From Reclinomonas americana ATCC 50394 (lineage: Eukaryota; Jakobida; Jakobea; Jakobida), in contig PS015083.1 of assembly GCA_048213135.1 (NCBI GenBank), forward strand, positions 89,116 to 136,634: a DNA stretch of 47,519 bases, in the 5' to 3' direction. Numbering within the stretch: position 1 is the stretch's first letter; the number at the start of each line of letters is the position of its first letter. Below are positions 19,842-29,194 of the stretch, in pieces. Position numbers and translations under genes: made by a program. Below the pieces are notes generated by a model, which did not search any database, was not told the origin of the DNA, and saw only the letters and a list, made by a program, of their open reading frames with translations.

Positions 19842-22183
19842 ATGTCGTCGCTCGACAGCAAGCGGCAGGTAACTCACCACACGCACTCACACACTCACAC
19901 AGTCTCACATTCATCTCCGAGTGTGTGTTCTGTTTGCCATCCATTTTCATCCTCTAATCATCATCTCACGTTGTTTGTTTGCTTGCGCGCGTGTGCTGTT
20001 TTCTTTGTGTAGGCTTATGAGAGCCTTGTGACGGAGAAAGGCGAGTCTCATCCGACCACGCTCAAGGCCATGCATGACTATGCCATGGCGCTGCTGGACA
20101 CTGGTAAGTGTCAGTTGCGAGAGGATATGTGTGCGTGTGTGTCTCTCTCTCTTCTCTGTGTGTCTCTTTCCCCTACGCACACGCGCACTTGAAAGAGTCC
20201 ATATGTGTGTGTGTGTGTGTGCACACGCGCGTCTTGCACTCTTTCGCATGTGTGTCAGTTGGCCTCCTGACTCGGCAACTGGCAGCGTCGTCGTCGGCCT
20301 CGCGGCAAGGCATCACCTTGTTGACACAATGTGCGGATCTTNNNNNNNNNNNNNNNNNNNNNNNNNNNNNNNNNNNNNNNNNNNNNNNNNNNNNNNNNNN
20401 NNNNNNNNNNNNNNNNNNNNNNNNNNNNNNNNNNNNNNNNNNNNNNNNNNCAGAGCGGAGGAGGGAAAATGTGCAACTGACCATTTTCAATCAGCGACCA
20501 CGCCAACGAGTGCTGCGTCACCAACGTGTCGCGATGCGAGCGACCGAGCGACTTTCGCCGAAGCGCGTGGCACTCGCGCAGAATCTTGACCGACTCGCTG
20601 TAGCGACCAATCTGATTCAATCCACGACCGAGGACCTGCGCGGGAAAAGAAGGTGGAGGTGAGTTGCGGCCACACATATAACAACTGTGGCAGTGCGCAG
20701 CACGACGCAACGTGCATGGTCAGCAGCGTGCCCTTGTGATCGTTGCCGAGGGTTTTCCGCTTGAGACGGAGGCACTCATCCAGAATGCTCACGGCCTCCT
20801 CCTTGTCGGTCGGTGAATCACCAGGGTCGTAGTCGAGCAGAATGCGACCAAGAACGTGCTGCGAGGCCAGCGTGTTGGCGTTCTCCGCGCCCTGCACCTC
20901 GCGCTTGATCACGTAGCATTCGCGAATCAACTCAATTGCCTTTTCCGTGTCGCCCGTAAAGTCCCTGCAGTTGTCGTTTACAAGAGGTTGTTAGACCGTG
21001 TACGCACACACACACACACACAAAAGGGTTGGTTGGCAGGGACAGCAGCAGCAGCGATGGACGCAACATGGCCAAGGCAAGTTCGTGCATGGTGAACAGT
21101 GTGTCGCGATGTCGAGGTCCGTGAATCTGTGGGGCCACGTGAGAGGAGAGACGAGAGCAAGAGAGAAGGGAGAGAAGCTCACCGCACGCTCGCCCTCGTA
21201 GCACTCTTGCAGAATGCTGCGCGACTGGCCCCACTTGGACAGCTTGTTGAGACTCCAGCCGAGCTGGTGAAGTGAGTGAATGGTGTCCTCGTGGCGCTTG
21301 CCCAGCACCTCACGACGNNNNNNNNNNNNNNNNNNNNNNNNNNNNNNNNNNNNNNNNNNNNNNNNNNNNNNNNNNNNNNNNNNNNNNNNNNNNNNNNNNN
21401 NNNNNNNNNNNNNNNNNNNNNNNNNNNNNNNNNNNNNNNNNNNNNNNNNNNNNNNNNNNNNNNNNNNNNNNNNNNNNNNNNNNNNNNNNNNNNNNNNNNN
21501 NNNNNNNNNNNNNNNNNNNNNNNNNNNNNNNNNNNNNNNNNNNNNNNNNNNNNNNNNNNNNNNNNNNNNNNNNNNNNNNNNNNNNNNNNNNNNNNNNNNN
21601 NNNNNNNNNNNNNNNNNNNNNNNNNNNNNNNNNNNNNNNNNNNNNNNNNNNNNNNNNNNNNNNNNNNNNNNNNNNNNNNNNNNNNNNNNNNNNNNNNNNN
21701 NNNNNNNNNNNNNNNNNNNNNNNNNNNNNNNNNNNNNNNNNNNNNNNNNNNNNNNNNNNNNNNNNNNNNNNNNNNNNNNNNNNNNTTGTGTTCATATGAC
21801 ATTGACGGTGTATGCACGTGCGCGGCAGGCGAGCATCTGGAAGGTGTTCCGCTCCTGCAGGAGGTCATTGAGTTGGAGAGGGAACGTATCGGACCGACAC
21901 ACATTGGTGCGCGCGCGCGCGCGTTTTTAGTCAACCCCATCTCCGTCTTATGCACCTGACCGTCATCCTCAGATACGCTGATTTCGGAAAATGTGCTCGG
22001 GCGTGCGTACATTGCGTACGATCCGCGACGCGCAGTTGAAATACTGCGCTCGTGTTTCTCGTCGATTTCGGCACTGGGCAACAACAAATCGTCGGCACTG
22101 GTGGTCATGGGCGACCTCGGATGGGCGCTCTACCGATCGGGCGACGCCATCGAAGCGGTGGAGCTGCTGCAGTCGTGAGTCCA

Positions 22184-22214
<31 letters not shown>

Positions 22215-24380
22215 ATCGTGTTCATTGCGTTGCATTGCAGGTGCCTGGAACAGGCCACTGCCTTGCTCGGGGCACGCAACTGGAGAAAGGTAATCGTGCA
22301 ACACCACTACGGCGTCGCGTTGCTGGAGGCCGGTCGCCCGACAGAGGCTGTTAGCGTGTTGGAGTCTGTGGTGGCACTGCGCAAGGAGATTCGTCTGCGA
22401 CCAGATTTTGAGCGAAAGCTAAACTCGGTGGCCGAACTCAAGCGCGCACAACGAGCGTTGCTTGTGAACGCGCCGTCTTGTTGCGTTTCGGCCACACACT
22501 TGCCAGGGTGTGAACGACCTCCCGCGCCTAACTCGCCTTTGTTCGCCACATGCAGTGTCCGAAATTCTCACCAAACTGCACGCTGCGGAGTTGGCACCTC
22601 CCGAAGCCGTCTTCTGGCTGCTCACCCTCAGCAACGTGTTCCACGGTACATTTGCCTCCCTTCATCTTTGCATAATCGTCTGCGTGCTCACGTGCCGCCT
22701 CTGTAGATGTGCCAACTGCTCGGCAAGAGTTTGACAACGAGGCGAGTCTGTCGCTTCTCGTTCGTTTCCTGGCTCCATCGTCGCCGTTCGGAGCCGATGT
22801 GGCAGTCAAGTCGGCCGCTGCTGCTGTGGTGTGGACTTTTGTGCATAGCGGTAAGCCGTCGTCGTTGTCGTCATCGCGCTGCGCATGTCACGAAACCTCT
22901 CTGTTTGACACGGATTGGTGGCGTACAGTGAGTCCGGAGTCCTTTGATCGGAAGCACCGACTGGCGGCGCAAGGTGCTCTCAAGCGTCTTCGACCTCTGT
23001 TGCGCATTCCAGAGGCGCAAGCACACGCCGCCTCTGCACTCGCCTCTCTGTGCGACAGTTGCGCAGTTTGTACGGGTGCCCACAGCCTGCGTGCGGGCCT
23101 TGCTGATCCATTCTCCACAGGAATGCTCATCAACACCCAAGTTTTCTGCGAGATGGGTGGTGTTTTCGATCTGATTGACGCACTGTCAGATCGGGCAACC
23201 AATGACATTCGTGAGTGCCTCCCGAGGCTTTCCTTCCACTCTCTCTCCGTTTCGCTGATTCATGTGCGGCAGCAGCAGCGGTGGTGGATGACGAAAGTGT
23301 GGATCCGATCGAGGCGCTCTTCCGGCTGGCATTCACCGTTCTGACGGGCTCCTTGAGCAGCCGATTGGCGGTGTGCGATTTTGTGGAGCACGAGCGCATG
23401 ATGGAAACGATGAATGTGCTGCTGTGCACCCGGTCACTGAGCAGTGGCGCCTACGCGCATGGCATCTCTGTGCTCAATGTGCTACAGACCTACGGTCCGC
23501 TGCACGTGAACAGGTGGTCCGCGCAAGTGGGAGCGACCCTGAAGGCTGTTTTGGTGGCTTCGCCATTACCGGAGGTGCAAAAGCTGGCGACAGCGATCCG
23601 CGACGTTGAACTCAGTTGCGCTTGTGCACGCATACGGGAATGGAGCCTGTTGAGTCAATTTCTCCTTGCTCACGTCTGGTTGCACACGTTGCAGATCGTC
23701 GCGCCACATTCTGGCGCGAGCATGCCTCACGGCATGGCGTGACATTTGATAGCCCCGAAGGGTTGGTCGCCACGCTGCCGGTGAACGGACCGCGGTTGCT
23801 GGTCAGCGAGCAAGTGCTGGAGCTGGGCAGGTAAAATGCGAATTGCGCGCGTGCTATGCATGACGCATGGTCTGACACGTGTGTCGCAGTGGCCAAGTGC
23901 TTCAGTGGACACTTCGTATCGGTCGCGGCAGCAATACAGCGCTCCTCTTTGGCATCTTGCCGGTGGAGCGATGTGAGGACGACAAGTTTCGTCGTGCCAC
24001 CCGCGGTGTTTCCCTTATGTGTTCCTCACGGACTCGTGCGCACTCACAACACAGTTCGATGGATTCACGCGAGGCCATTGCATGCTACAACCAGGGCACT
24101 GGCACCAAGTAAGTCGCACGCCGTCGTTCGTTTATTCTGCCCCTTTGATACAGCTTCCTGAGTAACTGTCTTGTCGCACAGTGTGCAACGCTCTGTACAA
24201 GTGCGTGAGAACGACACACTGAATGTGTGTGCCGACACCTCGCAAAGCACTGTCACCTTCACCGTCAACGGAAGCGTTATGCACACCGTACCCATTCCCA
24301 TTGCGTCGGGCGACTTCAGGCTGGCGGTCACGCTCTGGCGCACGTCCCAGGTTATTCTTGTGAATCCGGGCAGTGAGTAA
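19842..24380 (+). CDS. TPR - armadillo-like - SPRY-like protein (internal contig inverted in assembly)
   Basis: Probably a scaffold protein; function unknown. Exons 19842-19868 and 20013-20103 open with a TPR (HPTTLKAMHDYAMALLD). After two gaps, exons from 21829 continue TPRs (LLQEVIELERERIGPTHI, VVMGDLGWALYRSGDAIEAV, HHYGVALLEAGRPTEAVSVL). Then comes an alpha-helical, armadillo-like stretch (AAQGALKRLRPLLRI, HAASALASLCD). The C-terminal beta domain (VTFDSPEGLVATL, QVLQWTLRIGRG, CYNQGTGTN, STVTFTVNGSVMHTVPI, RLAVTLWRTSQVIL) has the order of a SPRY fold. The minus-strand TPR exons at 20460-21317 belong to this gene if that contig is flipped. Stop TAA 24378-24380. TPR call strong; ARM and SPRY calls moderate. 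Confidence 0.75.
20342..20450. other. assembly gap (109 N), left of the inverted contig
   Basis: Separates plus-strand TPR exons from a contig carrying TPR exons on the minus strand. Confidence 0.95.
20451..21317 (-). other. contig with minus-strand TPR exons, probably scaffolded in wrong orientation
   Basis: Lies between N-gaps on both sides. Its minus strand encodes TPR units: RREVLGKRHEDTIHSLHQLG, HGPRHRDTLFTMHELALAM, EKAIELIRECYVIKREVQG, EEAVSILDECLRLKRKTLG and HRDTLVTQHSLAWSLIEN. These exons join in phase (21183-21317, about 21068-21132, 20712-20968, about 20477-20643), using two GTTGCG donors (21067, 20711). The last exon ends in phase 1 (AAT G), and the plus-strand exon at 21829 begins with GC, so together they read LIEN-G-EHLEGVPLLQ, a continuous TPR. 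No start or stop codon for a separate gene is seen. Confidence 0.85.
21318..21785. other. assembly gap (468 N), right of the inverted contig
   Basis: Separates the contig with minus-strand TPR exons from the next plus-strand TPR exons. Confidence 0.95.
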
Positions 24381-24810
24381 AGCAAATGCTACGGACGATG
24401 TGCAGCACGATTGTCGTTCTACATTCTTCGGGGGCAGCCGGTGCACGAACGGCCCGGCAGTAAACAGCGCGCATGGACTCAACAACGGCGGGGGCGACGA
24501 CGGGGCAAGCGTGGCATCGGGGGAGGGGCGGGGGAGGTGGAGTTTAAAGGAGGAGTGGAGAGTAGACAGGGGGGTGGAGGTGGGGGCAAGGAGGAGGAAC
24601 AGGGTGGAGGGAAAGAACGGGGCGTTACAGGAATGAGTGGACAGGGTCGAGGGGGGTGAGCGAAATGAAAGACTGAGGGGCATAGGAGGAGTGGACAGCA
24701 AAGGACGGGAAAGAGGGAGGGAGGGGAGGGAGGATGAAAGGAGGGGGGAGGGGGTGGGAGGGAGGGAGAGAAGAACCGATACACAGGCGGGCGACGCGAG
24801 ATGACACTCG
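24381..24810. other. purine-rich, G-rich spacer between convergent genes
   Basis: 430 bp separate the TPR gene stop from the U-box gene stop. From about 24480 to 24775 the plus strand is almost all purine, with many GGG-GGGGG runs (GGGGGAGG, GGAGGTGGGGG, GAGGGGGGAGGGGGTGGG). No ORF here looks real. Such tracts can form G-quadruplex or triplex DNA and may act in termination; that is inference. Confidence 0.6.
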
Positions 24811-27800
24811 TCAGTTGCCTTCGTCCTCGCGAGCATCGTCGTCACGAGACTGCTCACGCTTGCGCCTGAGTGCTTCCCACTTGTCGCGCATGGCGTTGAT
24901 CATGCTGCGGAGCGTGTAGTTCGGGATCAACAGTTGATGCTCCAACTGCACTCGCAGAAGAGATGTGAGTTTCACGCAGACAAGCGCCGAAGGAGAGAGG
25001 TGCACACACCTTGGCATTGGTGATGGGCGACGTATCGTGCTCCTTCAGCCACAGCTCAATGGACACGCGCTCGTACGTTCTGATTGATGCACCCACCACC
25101 ACCAGAATTGTAAGCGTTCCATACATCAACACGCTCAAAGAAGGGGAGAGCGCTCACCGTCCGTCGGCCGCCACCACGGGGTCATGCATGAGCTCGAAGG
25201 ACACCGGATCCAGATAGTCTTCCATAATGTTGAAGTCTACGGCGCTCATAAGTAAACAGTAGGAAGCATCATCAACAGCGACAGACGTTACCGGGATCGT
25301 TCGAAATCTCGTCGTTTTCGCGCTGAATGCGGTTCATCTCGTCGCGCAACTCGTCCATGTTGAGGAAACGGTGACCGCTGTTGTCGACCTCGGGAACGGC
25401 TGATGCGACGAAAGCAGCGTAAGAACACCAGCACGGTATCAAGTGAAGCGAGTAGGCGAGCGAACCGAGGCGCGACGGGTTCGGCACAACCTCGTACACG
25501 ATGGAGAGCAGCAGCTCCCACAGCGTGTCCGGCAAGTTCATGTACGAGTGCGCTTTGTGCACGAACCGCGAGAGCGCACGGATGTTGGTGACGAAGCGAT
25601 CCTTGAGCGCCTTTTCTACCACAGTAATGGAGGGAAACGCGGACAAAAGTGAACAACAGGCACGAAAAAGGAACCGCAGGTGGGCGCGTACGGTAGGTCA
25701 CATATCTGCGAATTTCGGTGGACCAGCCAAACTCGGAGGCTGCATAGCGCACCAGATCCTTGATGCTTGAATCCGCATTCAGGCCACTCGGGTGCGTCGA
25801 GACAGGCGCAGCACTGGAGCCACCGTTTCCTTCACGACCATTCTTGGACGACGATCCCGGTGCCGCAGCCGACGACGACGACGACGACTTGCCCCTGCAG
25901 CCCAACCACGAACATGAGTGCGCACAATGTAGCTGGCGACCAAGGGAAATAGACTCACCGACGCGCAGCATTGGCAGCGGCAGCAGCGGCTGCAGCAGCA
26001 GGATCTTCGCCAGCGCCGGCGGCCGCAGGTCCACTGCCATACGGTGCGACACCCGGCGGCGCGACAACTTGCGGGAACGCCAAGTGTGCTGCATGTCACT
26101 GACCGTGTGAGGGGGCCGCAGCACAGCCACGAACACGCAGAACAAGCAAAAAACAAACCCACAGCTCCCGGCGAGTATGCGCTCTCCGGGAACACGTAGC
26201 GCATCTCGTTCTCCGGCTGCGCGTATTCAATTCATAATGGTGAGAAGCACGCCGCACCAGCATGAAATGTCACACCAACATCACAGTACCGGTGCCTTGG
26301 TGAAGCCACGTCGCTCAAAGTCCGAACGCGACCGAAGTGACGACCAGTACGAGGCGCCCGCGTCTCCATCGACAAGCAGCCACAGATTGTCCTGCGATGC
26401 GCACACCAGTGAACACATGCAACGTGAAAATGGCAGCGCGCGAGGCACACAGAGCGACGCACCTGGCTGACACCAACAACCAGCGCTGCGTTGTTATCAC
26501 ATGGGCGGTGTGAGGGAGTGGAACAGAGAGGAGAACAAGCGAAACCTCGATTGGTTTGTTACCTCGCTTGCCACGGTCCGTCTGCTGCAGCGTTTCGCCA
26601 TGCAAGTAGCCGAACCGCTGGCACGTCTCTCGGCTGATATCTGCGGCAAGACACAGGTTGGGAACCGCTCATGCGTGGACGACTCTCGAGATAGGCAGCA
26701 TGCGAACCGAATTCGATCTCATTGCCACTCCTCGTGTGGAACCGCAGCGTCATTTCAGCCTCCGCCACGGCCCTAAAGCCGCGCGCACGGAATTCGTTCG
26801 CATTGCGACACGAGCCGAAATACGAGGCACCCGCATCGCCGTCAATGTGAAGCCACAGGTGTGACGAGTGGACGCCAATGACAGTGGCCTGCGGTTGGTG
26901 CACAGATTGTGAGAGGTGACAAGCGAGCGCAAATACCATCCGAACGCAAGTGGGCGGACCTCACGGCCGTCGGGTGTGCGAATTCGCTGGCCATGCGTGA
27001 ATCCGTACGGGCGGCACGAATCGTCACTCTTGTCAAAAAGGTGCGTGTTCCCACTGATGGTGCGGTACTCAATCATGTTCGGATTGGCCCTGGCAACTGC
27101 AGCCTGAGCGGCGGCCACCGAGGGCGACGGCGGCGGTGCAAGACTTCCGGCCACGGCTGCGTTGCTGCCCGAGCCACTTGCCGCGCCGCCCTTGTTGACG
27201 CCGGGCTGATTGCGGTCGGCTGGCGACGGCGCCGGTGCCACACCAGCTCCCTCCTGAAAAAACACACGCAGACAAGTCAGGCAGTCAGACTGGTGATGCA
27301 CCACACATTGTGGGAGGTAGGGTGCAGACGAAACGTTCAAAATCGTGAACCCTCGTCGCTCCAGATCCGCCTTGGTCTTGATGGTGCTCCAGTACGACGC
27401 GCCACAATCACCGTCGACGTGGAACCACAGATTGCCGTCGTGGACACTACACGGTATCCGCGACAAAGGTTAGGCGCCGTGGTGCAAGTGAGCAGAGGGG
27501 AGGTAGTACGCACCCAATGGTGGTGGCACGTTTGCCGTCGGCAGTCATCACACGCTGTCCGTGCGACAAACCCCACGGACGGATAATGTCGGGTGTGATG
27601 TCAAACTCGTACGTCTTGCCACTCTTTGTGCTGTACGGCACTCTGGTGCTCTCACCGTCCTGGCACACACACACATCAGCGAGACAACACCGGTGGAGAA
27701 GTAGAGAGAAAGATTGCAGCGCGCACCACGACTTTGACAAAGCCCTTGCGGTCAAAGTCCTCCTTCGTTTTGCATGAGCTCCAGAACGAGGCACCGCTGT

Positions 27801-29053
27801 CACCTACAATTCACGCACACCACCGCTGAATGAGAACTGGTCGTCTTCCCCCTTCGCGCGCGCGCAACAAACAAAGTATACCTTCGACGTGGAACCACAA
27901 GTTGCCCTGCGAAGCGAAAACCAACAACTGAGTGCGAAGCTGCTGCGGAATACAAGTCGAGTGTAACGCACCTCGTACACGCCCACTACAGTGGCAATCT
28001 TTCCGTCACTCGTTTGCTGCAATGAATCTGTGAGATCATCGCGGCGGGAGCACGCAGAGAGGGGGAGAAGAGCAGCAGCACACCCGGATCTTTTCGCCGT
28101 ACAGGTAGCCAAACGGACGGCACTCCTCGGGGCTTATGTTGAACGTGTACTGCTTGCCGCTCTTGGTCACGTAGATCAGATTCTCCTCGTGGCCTTGTTG
28201 CTGTGTGCGTATGAACGCGCGATGGAGAGAGGGAGAATGTGGATTGATGCTGTTAGAAAAATACAAAACAAACCAGACAACTCCTTTCTGACGAGAGAGG
28301 CAGCTGGCACAAGTACGGACACACACGCATACACACGAGTATGATGCGCACATAAAGAAGGGCAAGGGTGCGCGTGCAGGTGCGGGCATGGCCACAATCA
28401 CGCACGCTTTCTTGCACACACTCAGGGGTGATTGGCACCGCTCACACAGCATGGTGTGCCTACTCACACACGTGCGACACACACACTCACTCACCGCCAG
28501 TCGGAAACCCTTCTTCGCAAAGTCGTCAGCACTCTGACATGAGCCCCAGAAGCTGGCACCAAAGTCGCCCTCCACGTGCAGCCACAGGTTGCCCGAGGAC
28601 ACACCGACTACACCACACACACACACACACACGCGTGCGCGCATTCGAGGAGTCAGTGAGAAGGCACACAAACGAGAAAGAGACAGAGAGAGCGTGCGGT
28701 CTCTTCTTCTTATTTTGGTCTCCTTCTCTCTTCCGTTGTCTCACCGACAGTCGCGCGACGGTTGTCGCACGTCAACACAGTCTGCCCGTGTCGAAAGCCA
28801 AACGGCGAACACGCAGCATCTGGTGACAAGCACAATTGTCAGGCACACACAACAACGACTGGACCTGCAAATGAGCTCTCGCGCTCACGTACGCACCTGA
28901 GGTGTCGAACTCGTAGGTTTTGCCTGCGTGTGTGTGGACAGGTGGAGGCGGGTGAGAAAAGGAGAGCGGAGGAGTGGTGTCTTTGAGGAGTGCACACACA
29001 CACACACACAGAATTGAGATCACGCACTCACCGCTCTTTGTGGGGTATAACAT
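24811..29053 (-). CDS. U-box protein with five copies of an unrecognised ~76-residue module
   Basis: Likely a ubiquitin E3 ligase: the C-terminal U-box reads EDYLDPVSFELMHDPVVAAD, GRTYERVSIELWLKEH, TSPITNAKLEHQLLIPNYTL, then a helical Arg/Glu tail to TGA 24811-24813. ATG is at 29051-29053 (MLYPTKSG). About 20 small exons join in phase. Five tandem modules (26290-29053) share a K/R-SGK..Y.FD start, a [FYW]G..HG[QE] centre, ATV[VI]GV, then NLW..V.GD.GAS[YF][WF], and a DF..[RK]GF end. A Pro/Ala/Gly-rich linker lies between modules 3 and 4. Between array and U-box are VFPESAYSPGAV, an Ala-rich segment and a helical region with LPDTLWELLLSIVYEVVP. U-box strong; the module is not one I can name. 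Confidence 0.85.
26290..29053 (-). repeat. five-copy protein module array in the U-box gene
   Basis: Units (minus strand): 1 about 28495-29044, 2 about 27727-28205, 3 27335-27659, 4 within about 26730-27100, 5 within 26290-26760. Exon breaks usually fall within units, before or after the GV-x-x-GNLW segment. Units differ by many substitutions but keep NLW, the V/I-x-GD-x-GAS block and the terminal GF, so they are old duplications under constraint. Confidence 0.85.
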
Positions 29054-29194
29054 GGCGCGGCCACACACGCCGCCGTGTCAAGTGAAAGCACTGCACGCGC
29101 GACGAGAGGCGAGCGAAACGAAGGTGTGCGTGTGACGAACACGTGCGCGGACAAGGGACCTCGCAAAACGGATTTGCACACTGCGGCGACTTCA

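Noticed and set aside
20451-21317. A separate minus-strand kinesin-light-chain-like gene
   Set aside because: No start or stop, bounded by gaps, and phase-compatible with the flanking plus-strand TPR gene when flipped; treated as a misoriented contig. Nothing specific to kinesin light chain beyond TPRs was seen.
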